Positions 33,798 to 42,800 of a stretch of 64,000 bases of DNA are shown here, one piece after another (the first letter of the stretch is position 1; every line of letters starts with the position of its first letter). Origin of the DNA: Paracholeplasma brassicae (lineage in GTDB: Bacteria; Bacillota_I; Bacilli_A; Acholeplasmatales; UBA5453); assembly GCF_000967915.1 (NCBI RefSeq), contig NC_022549.1, positions 372,001 to 436,000 of the forward strand, given 5' to 3'. The notes under the pieces are model-generated. The model was given only the letters and a program-made list of their open reading frames with translations. It did not search any database and had not been told where the DNA came from. The translations under genes were made by a program, and so were the position numbers.

Positions 33798-35192
33798 ATG
33801 TACAAAAAAGTAGAACTTACGGATGTTGAATCGTTAATCAATATTGTTGGAAAACAACAGTTGTTTTTCAACGATGAAATCGAACAAGAGTACGCACATG
33901 ATGAATTAAAAACAGTTAAACACATGCCTGAAGTACATGTGATTGCTCAAAATAAAATTCAAATTAGCCAAATCATGACTTACGCGTATTCAAATAATAT
34001 TCCTGTAACGGTTCGTGGAAGCGGCACGGGACTTGTTGGTGCGTGTGTGCCTATTTATGGTGGTATTTTACTAGATTTATCACGAATGAATCGCATATTA
34101 GAACTGGATAAAACAAATATGACACTTACCGTAGAACCAGGGGTATTGTTATTAGATATCTATGAAAAAGTAGAAAAAGAAGGTCTGTTTTACGCACCAG
34201 ATCCAGGTGAAAAAACGGCGACCATTGGTGGTAATATTTCCACAAACGCTGGCGGGATGAGAGCGGTCAAATATGGTGTGACTAGAGACTGGGTTCGTGG
34301 ATTAGAAGTGGTATTACCAAACGGTAAAATTGAAAAATTCGGTGGAAAAGTTGTGAAAAATTCTACTGGATTCAGCCTGAAAGATTTAATCGTTGGTTCT
34401 GAGGGGACTCTAGGGATCATCGTAGAGGCGACACTTCGTTTAATATCACTACCAAAACATCAAGCTTCCTTATTAGTGCCATTTAAAAACAGAGAAGATG
34501 CGATTAAAGCCGCACCTGAACTGATTAAAAATCATGTAACGCCTACGGCAGTTGAGTTTATGGAAAAGCAATCATTACAATACTCAGAAACCTTTTTAGG
34601 AAAGAAAATTCCTCATAACAATTTTGAAGCTTATCTACTACTGTCATACGATGGAAACACAGATCAAGCTTTAAATGATGACATTGAAATCGCAAGCAAA
34701 ATGGCACTTGAATTAGGAGCGATTGATGTTTTCTTAGTCGACACCGAAGAACGTAAAAAAGGTATTTGGACGGTTCGGGGAGGATTTTTAGAAGCCATTA
34801 AAGCTTCATCAAGCGAAATTGATGAGATTGATGTCGTGCTACCTCGCTCTAACATTAGCAATTACTTGGCCTATGTGAGAGAAGTTTCTGAACAATTAAA
34901 TGTTCGTATCCCATATTTTGGACACGTTGGTGATGGTAACTTACACATCTACTTCTGTAAAGATGAGTTATCAGATAAAACATGGAAAGAGAAAATTGAA
35001 GAAGGCTTTGATTTACTCTATAAACGCGCCTTCGAATATGGTGGACTTGTCTCTGGTGAACATGGTATTGGTTTTGCAAAAAAGAAATACATGAAACACC
35101 TACTTGGTGAAGAACAAATGCGACTCATGAAAGGTATTAAAGACACATTCGATCCGAAACGTATCTTAAATCCTGGGAAAGTGATTGAATAA
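33798..35192 (+). CDS. FAD-linked lactate/2-hydroxyacid dehydrogenase (LctD/GlcD type)
   Basis: A 464-residue GlcD-family flavoprotein. The FAD domain shows VTVRGSGTGLVGACVP and GGMRAVKYGVTRDWVRGLEV; the C-terminal half shows PYFGHVGDGNLHIYF with metal-ligand His, SGEHGIGFAKKKYM and DPKRILNPGK. With etfB and an Fe-S-bearing etfA directly upstream and no gap, it matches the LctBCD arrangement, in which lactate oxidation with NAD is driven by ferredoxin through electron confurcation. D-lactate is the likely substrate by family; glycolate or another 2-hydroxyacid remains possible. Followed by a terminator and then the MurR-like regulator. Confidence 0.85.
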   Translation: MYKKVELTDVESLINIVGKQQLFFNDEIEQEYAHDELKTVKHMPEVHVIAQNKIQISQIMTYAYSNNIPVTVRGSGTGLVGACVPIYGGILLDLSRMNRILELDKTNMTLTVEPGVLLLDIYEKVEKEGLFYAPDPGEKTATIGGNISTNAGGMRAVKYGVTRDWVRGLEVVLPNGKIEKFGGKVVKNSTGFSLKDLIVGSEGTLGIIVEATLRLISLPKHQASLLVPFKNREDAIKAAPELIKNHVTPTAVEFMEKQSLQYSETFLGKKIPHNNFEAYLLLSYDGNTDQALNDDIEIASKMALELGAIDVFLVDTEERKKGIWTVRGGFLEAIKASSSEIDEIDVVLPRSNISNYLAYVREVSEQLNVRIPYFGHVGDGNLHIYFCKDELSDKTWKEKIEEGFDLLYKRAFEYGGLVSGEHGIGFAKKKYMKHLLGEEQMRLMKGIKDTFDPKRILNPGKVIE

Positions 35193-35200
35193 AAATTTCT

Positions 35201-35230
35201 AAAAAAGATGATATACTCATCTTTTTTAAT
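35201..35230 (+). terminator. Terminator after the Etf-lactate dehydrogenase operon
   Basis: AAAAAAGATGA (35201-35211) and TCATCTTTTTT (35217-35227) around a TATAC loop. The A-tract and T-tract make it potentially bidirectional. Confidence 0.75.
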
Positions 35231-35249
35231 TATATTGAGTTAAGAATCT

Positions 35250-35308
35250 TGTCTAATGTATAGACAGTTGTCGAAAACGCTATCAATTTTGACAATTTAT
35301 GTTATAAT
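35250..35308 (+). promoter_or_regulatory. Promoter of the rpiR-family gene with palindrome and cre-like site
   Basis: Extended -10 TGTTATAAT at 35300-35308. At 35272-35285 CGAAAACGCTATCA matches 13 of 14 positions of the CcpA cre consensus TGWNANCGNTNWCA and overlaps the -35 position. At 35250-35266 TGTCTA and TAGACA form an inverted repeat around ATGTA, a possible operator for the regulator itself. Confidence 0.45.
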
Positions 35309-35343
35309 ATCTCATAGAAGAGATTGAACATGGGGTGAATCTA

Positions 35344-36189
35344 ATGAGTGTAATGTTAAATATGTTGAAATACAAGGAAGATCTTAGTATGGCTGAAAAG
35401 GTGGTTCTTGACTATTTAATTGAACATAAAGAGGATTTAGAAGATTTTGGAATTGAAAAAATCGCAGAAGCAGCCTACACCTCACCGGCATCGGTTGTTC
35501 GCATGTGCAAGAAACTAGGGTATAAAGGATTTAAAGACTTCAAAATTGACTTCATTTTAGCAAATGCGAAAGTAGAAATTCCTGAAGGTAGTGAGTACTC
35601 CGATGTTATATTAACTAAAAAATTTAACACAGGTAAAACCGCGATTGAAAATAACATTCGTGTATTAGAAGATACACTAAAACTTTACAATGAAGAAGTT
35701 GTTGAAGAAGCTGCACAAGTTATCATGAATTCAAGAAAAATATTGATTTTTGGTAAAGGTTCTTCATACATTGTCTGTAAGGACTTAGAGATGAAATTAA
35801 GACGAATCAATAAATTTGCGATTGCACAAGGTGAATCACATGAACAGTTGATTGATGCGTCATTCATCAACCAAAGAGATGTCATTATTTTTATTTCAAA
35901 CTCAGGTAAAACAAAAGAAATTATATCAGCGGCGCTTTTAGCTAAAGAGAATAAAGCGAAGATTATAGCGATTACAAAGTTAGGTACATCAATCCTAGCG
36001 GATTTAGCAGATATTTGCATCTACACTTCGTCACTCGAAAGTGAATTTCGTAGTGCAGCAATGACTTCAAGAATCTCTCAATTAGCGGTTGTTGATGCGT
36101 TATTCTCGCATTGTGCGTACGTTGATATTGATCGTTCGGTTAAAACATTAGAAATGACCTATCAAACATTTAAAAGATTTAAAAGATAA
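35344..36189 (+). CDS. RpiR/MurR-family transcriptional regulator
   Basis: A 281-residue regulator. The N-terminal RpiR helix-turn-helix domain (residues about 1-75) includes IAEAAYTSPASVVRMCKKLGYKGFKDFK; the C-terminal SIS domain (about 110-260) has ILIFGKGSSY and IIFISNSGKTKEIISAAL for binding a phosphosugar. MurR, which senses MurNAc-6-phosphate, belongs to this family, and the next gene is anmK, so a MurNAc-6-phosphate sensor is the natural inference. I start at ATG 35344, six bases after GGGGTGA, rather than GTG 35335. It has its own terminator. Confidence 0.85.
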   Translation: MSVMLNMLKYKEDLSMAEKVVLDYLIEHKEDLEDFGIEKIAEAAYTSPASVVRMCKKLGYKGFKDFKIDFILANAKVEIPEGSEYSDVILTKKFNTGKTAIENNIRVLEDTLKLYNEEVVEEAAQVIMNSRKILIFGKGSSYIVCKDLEMKLRRINKFAIAQGESHEQLIDASFINQRDVIIFISNSGKTKEIISAALLAKENKAKIIAITKLGTSILADLADICIYTSSLESEFRSAAMTSRISQLAVVDALFSHCAYVDIDRSVKTLEMTYQTFKRFKR

Positions 36190-36191
36190 GT

Positions 36192-36222
36192 AGGGTGCAC
36201 AGGAAACTGTGCTCCTTTTTTT
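36192..36222 (+). terminator. Terminator after the rpiR-family gene
   Basis: AGGGTGCACAG pairs (one mismatch) with CTGTGCTCCT across a GAAA loop, followed by seven T. Confidence 0.7.
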
Positions 36223-36271
36223 CGCTCTAGCATCCTTTTTTTCCGATAGTGAAAAAAACAACCTAAAACGG

Positions 36272-36309
36272 ATGTAAGCGTTTCATTTACGTAGTAAAGC
36301 GACTATAAT
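36272..36309 (+). promoter_or_regulatory. anmK promoter with cre-like box and palindrome
   Basis: -10 TATAAT at 36304-36309. ATGTAAGCGTTTCAT (36272-36286) differs at one position from the cre form WTGNAANCGNWNNCW and covers the -35 position. TTTACGTAGTAAA (36286-36298) is a perfect 5-bp-arm palindrome in the spacer, well placed for a repressor such as the adjacent RpiR-family protein. Confidence 0.45.
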
Positions 36310-36330
36310 GAATGTGAAAGAAGTGATTTT

Positions 36331-37491
36331 ATGAAGAAGAAAGCCATTGGAATTATGAGTGGGACCTCCTTGGATGCTGTTGATATTGTTTTATGCGAGA
36401 TTGAGGGAAGTTATCTAGAGACCCAAATTAAAGAACTTGCGTTTAAATCTTACTCTTTTGATGAAGAATTAAAACATAAAACACTTCAAGCCATTTCATT
36501 GGAAAATGCCTCTGCAAAAGATTTATGTAGTCTAAATTTCGAGCTTGGTTATTTATTCGCTGATTGCGTTAATCAATTCTTAAATGAACACTCACTGACC
36601 TCAGATGAAATTGATTTTATTGCTTCGCATGGGCAAACCATATATCACATACCACAAGATGAAAAAAATCATATTAGAAGCACCCTTCAATTAGGTGATG
36701 GGTCAATCATCTCATCAAAAACGGGTATTACTACCGTCTCTAATTTTAGAACCGCTGACATGGCGCTTGGTGGTCAAGGCGCACCACTGGTACCATATGC
36801 AGAATTTCTTATGTATCGTGATAAGAACAAAAATCGTGCCATGCATAATTTGGGTGGTATTTCGAATTTGACTATTTTGAATAGAGACTGTAGTGAAGCA
36901 TCAGTTTTAGCCTTTGATACAGGGCCTGCAAACATGATGATTGATTATTCGATGCAACAGCTCTATCATTTACCATACGACCAAAATGGTGCTACTGCTA
37001 GAAAAGGTCAGCTAATTAGATCGATGTATGATCAAATCATGTCCAAAAGTTATTTTAATGAATGCCCACCTAAGTCAACAGGTAGAGAACTATTTGGAAA
37101 TCTTTATACTAAGTCATTGATTGATCAATATATGAATCATAAAAAAGAAGACATCATACACACATTAACCAAGGTGACAGCTAATTCGATTATCGAGGCT
37201 TATGAGCGTTTTGTACTTAAAAACACACCACTAGATGAAATAATTTTTGCTGGTGGTGGGGCATATAATACGTATTTAATGGAGTTAATTCAAACTGGTT
37301 TACCAAATATTAAAATTATGAGACTAGAAGACTTAGGGTTTAATAGTCAGTCGAAAGAAGCGACCGCGTTTGTGGTCTTAGGTAATGAAACACTAAACGG
37401 TCATTACAACCATTTGCTTAAAGCCACAGGTGCTACAACATATGGCATTTTAGGACAAATCAGTCCTGTATATAAGAAGGTGAAATCATGA
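36331..37491 (+). CDS. anmK: Anhydro-N-acetylmuramic acid kinase
   Basis: Hydrolyses and phosphorylates 1,6-anhydro-MurNAc to MurNAc-6-phosphate, a step of cell-wall recycling. The start GIMSGTSLDAVDIV, the ASHGQTIYH segment, TVSNFRTADMALGGQGAPLVPY, HNLGGISNLT and AFDTGPANMMID are all family markers. 386 residues, full length. A final IIFAGGGAYN matches the ASKHA nucleotide fold. First gene of a run that continues through glycosidases and an amidase; overlaps the next gene by ATGA. The expected etherase (murQ) is not in this window. Confidence 0.95.
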   Translation: MKKKAIGIMSGTSLDAVDIVLCEIEGSYLETQIKELAFKSYSFDEELKHKTLQAISLENASAKDLCSLNFELGYLFADCVNQFLNEHSLTSDEIDFIASHGQTIYHIPQDEKNHIRSTLQLGDGSIISSKTGITTVSNFRTADMALGGQGAPLVPYAEFLMYRDKNKNRAMHNLGGISNLTILNRDCSEASVLAFDTGPANMMIDYSMQQLYHLPYDQNGATARKGQLIRSMYDQIMSKSYFNECPPKSTGRELFGNLYTKSLIDQYMNHKKEDIIHTLTKVTANSIIEAYERFVLKNTPLDEIIFAGGGAYNTYLMELIQTGLPNIKIMRLEDLGFNSQSKEATAFVVLGNETLNGHYNHLLKATGATTYGILGQISPVYKKVKS

Positions 37492-38705
37492 GATATAAGA
37501 AACTTTTGATCGTTGGAAGAAGTATGTTTTTAGAGACAATCATTGATCAGGTGATAGAGAACAATCAAACCAACATTGGTGAAATTGTTTTGTATCAAAC
37601 GGGGCTTGATGCTGCAACAAAAAAAGAAGTTCAACAAGAATTGATGAATAAAGTTCATGATAAAACATACGCACTTAATTTCATGATTACAGACGACAAA
37701 AAGAAAGCGTTTGGTGGGTCTGATTATGTGGTGATATCGTTTTGTGAAAAAAATCACCCGAAAGACATCAATCAATACGAACCACTGATCGATTCTAAGG
37801 TATCGTCAAGAGAAGCTTACATTGTTAGTAATCATTTTAAAGCAATGAATCTAATTCCGAAAATCATTGACGTTTTACATGATGTTGATACCTATGCAGA
37901 AGACGCATGGGTCATTAATTTAAGTACACCAAATGGTGTCATCAATGAATCGATATATCGCTATTGTGAACACGAAAAATACATTGGGATTGGGCAATCA
38001 CCATTAAAAATGAAAGAACAATTTATTAAACAAATGGCAGTTCAACCAAAGCAGTTAATTCCTGTGGTTGCTGGGTTAGATGGCTTATCTTATGTGTTAA
38101 ACTTGTATAATTCAAAAAATGACATATTACCTAAATTGATTGATGAACTACATGAGACAAAACAACTCAATGATTGGCGCTTTGAATTTGTTAAACAGCT
38201 TGGAGTCTATCCAAGCATACACCATCAATTTTTTGAACAATTTATGTCAAACACGGAAGTAATCGATACAGATACGTTGGCACAAGATCAACATTACATG
38301 GCAAAAAGCGTGACTGATTTTATTTCAAGTGTGGAGCAAGATAAAAGAGATTATCAAGTGGTAATCACATCTAATAAAGGTCACATCACGGATCTTCCAA
38401 GAAATGCATCAATTGAAATTACCGCGAGAATTACAAAAGATGGACCAAAACCTGTACATGTTGGTAGTCTTCCTATTCAAATAAGAGGTCTTGTACAAAG
38501 CGTCAAGGCGTATGAAGAGTTATTAAGCGATGCAGTTTTTGAAAAAAACATAGACAAAGCACGGTTGGCATTACAAATCCACCCAGCCATTAAAAACATG
38601 AAAAATGCAAAAATGGTTTTTGATGAGATTGTTTCAAACAATCAATACTACTTTCAAGGATTTTTACCTAAGGAGAAAAACAACAATGAAACTGTTTTAC
38701 TATAA
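37488..38705 (+). CDS. GH4-family protein lacking metal ligands, possible pseudoenzyme
   Basis: The C-terminal third is clearly family GH4: SNKGHITDLPRNASIE, then KDGPKPVHVGSLPIQIRGLV and ALQIHPAI. The AWVINLSTPNGVINES segment matches the GH4 NP-A motif. However, GH4 enzymes need NAD and a divalent metal held by Cys in a GLCN-type motif and His in GLNH. Here these read GIGQ (about residue 165) and GLDG (about 197), so both ligands are absent, and the conserved glycine-rich TxGxGG loop is replaced. I infer altered chemistry, a sugar-binding role, or loss of activity. 405 residues, intact frame, translationally coupled to anmK, so it seems to be maintained. Confidence 0.8.
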   Translation: MRYKKLLIVGRSMFLETIIDQVIENNQTNIGEIVLYQTGLDAATKKEVQQELMNKVHDKTYALNFMITDDKKKAFGGSDYVVISFCEKNHPKDINQYEPLIDSKVSSREAYIVSNHFKAMNLIPKIIDVLHDVDTYAEDAWVINLSTPNGVINESIYRYCEHEKYIGIGQSPLKMKEQFIKQMAVQPKQLIPVVAGLDGLSYVLNLYNSKNDILPKLIDELHETKQLNDWRFEFVKQLGVYPSIHHQFFEQFMSNTEVIDTDTLAQDQHYMAKSVTDFISSVEQDKRDYQVVITSNKGHITDLPRNASIEITARITKDGPKPVHVGSLPIQIRGLVQSVKAYEELLSDAVFEKNIDKARLALQIHPAIKNMKNAKMVFDEIVSNNQYYFQGFLPKEKNNNETVLL

Positions 38706-39897
38706 AGATAAAGAAAGACCGATTTGTTATTACAATACAGACAAGCAGGTAGAAATACCAGAGACGTTTAAATTAAAACCGTTTCGGGGCATGTGGGTTT
38801 CGAATGTCGCAAACATCGATTTACCGATATTAGAAGATGAACAAAGCTACAAAGAAAAGATTAATCGTATGCTAGAGGTAGCAAAGTCCTTTAATATTAA
38901 TGCGATTTTATTTCAAGTTAGAACCACAAATGATGCTTTTTATGAATCGAAACTCAATCCTTACAGCCGTTATCTTACAGGGCAAGAAGGTAAAAAACCA
39001 CTGTTCGATGTCTTAAAATACGTGATTGATGAAGCCAAGAAATACAACATTGAAATTCATGCGTGGGCAAACCCTTACCGTGTCTCTTTAAATGGCATAA
39101 TCAAACAAGAAGATTACATAAAGACGTGTGATCCTCTAAATTTCGCAATCAAACACAATGAGTTTGTGATACTAAATAAAGAAGGTCAAATGATTTTAAA
39201 TCCTGCGAAAGAAGAAGTTAGACAACATATTATCGATTCAATGATAGAGATTGTCAGAAACTATGAAGTCGCTGGAATACACTTTGATGATTACTTTTAT
39301 CCATATCAAGGGCTTGATGAGTCATGCAATGACCTTAAAGACTATGAGCAAAGAGAAGATAAAAAGATGAGTTTAGGTGATTTTCGAAGACACCAAGTGG
39401 ACTTGGTAATTAAAGGTGTTCATGACGCACTAAAAAAAGAAAATCCTAAAATTAGATTTGGCGTTTCACCATTTGGGATTTGGAGAAACAACACAAATGA
39501 CGCTCATGGATCGAATAATGGACCAGGGGCTACTGAATCCTATGAAAACCAATACGCCAATTCCTATAAATGGGTTAAAGAAGGGTACTGTGATTACATT
39601 GTTCCACAACTTTATTGGGAGTTTGGGCACAAAATTGCGCCATTTGCTGATTTATGCGATTGGTGGCAAAATTTATGTAAAGATTCGAACGTTGACTTAT
39701 ATATTGGTCACGGGGCTTACCGTCTAGGTCAAGAAGGCGAGTATGAAAATCCATTAGAAATTACAAATCAGGTAACGTATGCAAATCAATACGATACCGT
39801 TAAGGGAAATGTTTTTTTCACTTATAAGACGTTTATCGATGAAGATAAAAACCGTTTGGGTATGTGTGAACTTAAAAAACTGTTTGGGGGAAAATAA
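38686..39897 (+). CDS. GHL10-family glycosidase, cytoplasmic single-domain form
   Basis: A 403-residue GHL10 (DUF187/YngK/DigH-type) protein: RGMWVSNVANIDLP, FQVRTTNDAFYESKLNPYSR, EIHAWANPYRVS, then AGIHFDDYFYPYQG with the conserved Asp pair, and RFGVSPFGIW. E. coli DigH (YddW), of this family, cleaves peptidoglycan glycans lacking stem peptides. There is no signal peptide, so it should act inside the cell on imported oligosaccharides. I start at ATG 38686, ten bases after AAGGAG, inside the end of the GH4 gene. Its stop abuts the next GHL10 gene. Confidence 0.87.
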   Translation: MKLFYYKDKERPICYYNTDKQVEIPETFKLKPFRGMWVSNVANIDLPILEDEQSYKEKINRMLEVAKSFNINAILFQVRTTNDAFYESKLNPYSRYLTGQEGKKPLFDVLKYVIDEAKKYNIEIHAWANPYRVSLNGIIKQEDYIKTCDPLNFAIKHNEFVILNKEGQMILNPAKEEVRQHIIDSMIEIVRNYEVAGIHFDDYFYPYQGLDESCNDLKDYEQREDKKMSLGDFRRHQVDLVIKGVHDALKKENPKIRFGVSPFGIWRNNTNDAHGSNNGPGATESYENQYANSYKWVKEGYCDYIVPQLYWEFGHKIAPFADLCDWWQNLCKDSNVDLYIGHGAYRLGQEGEYENPLEITNQVTYANQYDTVKGNVFFTYKTFIDEDKNRLGMCELKKLFGGK

Positions 39898-42800
39898 ATG
39901 AAACGAATAATCACTTTACTGAGTTTGATATTAGGGGTATGGGCAGCAAGCTCACTACGCCCTACTTTAGAAGAAAGACCAATAGAATTTCAATCAGAGG
40001 CGTTTACAATTAACGATTACGTTGAAAAGGATCGAGAATTTAGAGCAGTTTGGGTTGCAACAGTATTTAATTTAAACATGCCACTTCATGTCAACCAAAC
40101 GCAGTATAAAGACGCGTTTATAGCGGTTGTTAATCAAATTAAAAAATATAACATGAACGCGATGATCTTCCAGGTGAGACCGATGAATGACGCATTTTAT
40201 GCCTCAGATTACGCACCTTATTCAAAATACTTTACAGGTAGTGAAGGCGCAGACCCAGGATGGGATGCACTTTCTTGGATGATTGATTATGCACACCAAC
40301 AAGGCATTGAGTTTCACGCTTGGTTAAATCCTTACCGCGTGGCTAACTCAAGCATGTCAAAAGAAACCTATTTGAATACACTTCACCAAGATAATTTTGC
40401 CAAACAAAACCCAGATTATGTGGTTGCTGGTAAGCCAAATGATTCAGGCGTTTACCCATATATCCTAGATCCAGGTCGTCCTGAGGTTAAAACATACATT
40501 AGAGATGTTGTTAAAGAACTTATGGATAATTATGACGTAGATGGGATTCATTTTGATGATTATTTCTACCCTTATTCCGGGATTTATGATGCTGAGGATC
40601 AAACAACATACAATTTATATAATGAGAATAATCTAAGTAGAGCTGACTGGCGTAGGGAAAACGTTAATGACGTCGTTAGGGGTGTCATGCAAGATGTTAC
40701 AGCTTATAATGAGGCAAATAACCAAATGGTTCGATTTGGTATCTCACCGTTCGGTATTTGGAAAAATAAATCATCCGATCCAGCAGGCTCAGAGACCAAT
40801 GGTATGCAAAGTTATAGTGCTCAGTACGCTGACTCAAAAAAATGGGTTGAAGAAGGATGGCTACATTATATCAATCCACAAGTCTATTGGAATATGTCAC
40901 ATTCGCTTGCACCATACGACAAAGTTGTCTCTTGGTGGGCAGATGTCACAAGAGGCACTGGTGTTGATTTGATCATCGGTCACGGCATCCATAATGGCAG
41001 TTCTTGGACCGCATATGAGATTCAAAACCAGCTCATTTATAATCAGCAGTTTCCTGAAATTAAAGGTTCAGCATTCTATTCCTTTAGTTACTTAAATTCG
41101 ACAAATGTAAATAACGTAAAAGCAAACCTTTGGAAAAATATGCCACTTTCACAGTGGGATTATAGCAATATTGAATCACCTGTTGTGACACTCACAGGGG
41201 AAAAAGAAGGAAACACTTATAAAACAGATGTGACCTTAACTGCCACAAGTAGCCACGACATATATTACCGTTTAGGTGATAACGACTGGGTGCTTTATGA
41301 AGAGCCACTGGTTTTTCAAACCCAAGGGACGCATACCATCTATCTCAAAGCGGTCACACTAAATGGCGATGAGTCATTGGTTGAAGGCTACAACGTAGTC
41401 ATTAACAAAGAAAACAATGACGTGCCTGAAATCACCATTGTTGGGACACCAAGCGGGTCAAATTACCTTGTTGGTGCACAAGCTGTTATCACAGCAAACA
41501 ACATGGAAAATCTTTGGGTTGCGATTAACCATGGTAGTGTCGGGGTATATCAAAAATACACTGGTCCAATTGTTTTAGATGATTTAGGCGCGAGTGGTCG
41601 CTATTTCATACGCACAAAAACAATCACGAGTGAAGGGGTAGAATCCATAGAAAAAACCTTACTCGTCACGGTCGTTCCAGATTGCTATCCAAAACCTACG
41701 ATTCAATTAAATGGTGTTGGTCAAAATGGTTTTTATCAATCACTTGAAGTGACAATTGACAAAGAAACCGAAGTCCAATATAAGATTAATGATGGAAACT
41801 ATCAAACATACACAGAGATGCTCACGTTTGATGAGTCTGGTGAATACACCATCTATTACCGAAATAATGATGGATGTAAATTAGAATACAACGAAACATT
41901 CACAATAGACAAAGAAGCACCAATTGGCCCCAATGTTGAATTAGATGGGACACTTGAGGGTGATTTCTACGTCACTGAAACATACGTCAGTTTTACTCAC
42001 GATGATCAAGACGTGTTAATCTATTATCGCTATTATGACGCATTTAACGTCATTCCAACAGCATGGACACTTTATCAGGAACCTGTTAAATTTGGTAAAA
42101 ACACGATGTTTACAGTAGAATATTATGCCGTTGATCAGGCGTTAAATCAGAGCCAAAGAGAACAAGTTAGATTTAAAATGAACTTAAAACCAGTTGAAGA
42201 CAACTTGTTCGTCACACGTAATGGTAGTGTAGTCAATTACAGAGGCACAGACACACCTATATTACTGCCAAAGACTTACACTGAAAAAGAACAAGAAGTT
42301 AGAGCTGTTTGGGTCTCAACGGTTTCTAACATCGATTTAGATAGACTATCAACTATTGATGGGTATAAAGCACAATTAATCACGATGCTTGATGTGGTAA
42401 AACAAAATAATTTTAACACCATCTTTTTCCAAACCAGACCAATGAATGACAGTTTTTATCCGTCCGAGCATGCCCCTTTCTCAAGGTACATCACGGGGGT
42501 TGAAGGCAAAGACCCAGGGTTTGATATTTTAGAGTTTGTGATCAAAGAAGCACATCAAAGAGGTATTGAAGTACACGCGTGGTTAAACCCATACCGTGTT
42601 TCTACAGGTACTCAAGATAAGTTAAGCCAATTGAGTTTGCTTTCAGATGATAATTTCGCAAAGAAAAATCCAGACTTAGTGATTGCTGATAAACAAGGTA
42701 AGTTGATTCTAAATCCGGGAGAACCACAAGTTCGTGCATACATCGGTAATGTCGTTAGTGAATTGATTACAAATTACGACGTTGATGGTGTCCATTTTGA

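Noticed and set aside
35685-36020. Antisense 111-codon open frame inside the RpiR-family gene
   Set aside because: Lies opposite a well-supported SIS domain, with no ribosome site or promoter and no recognisable protein.
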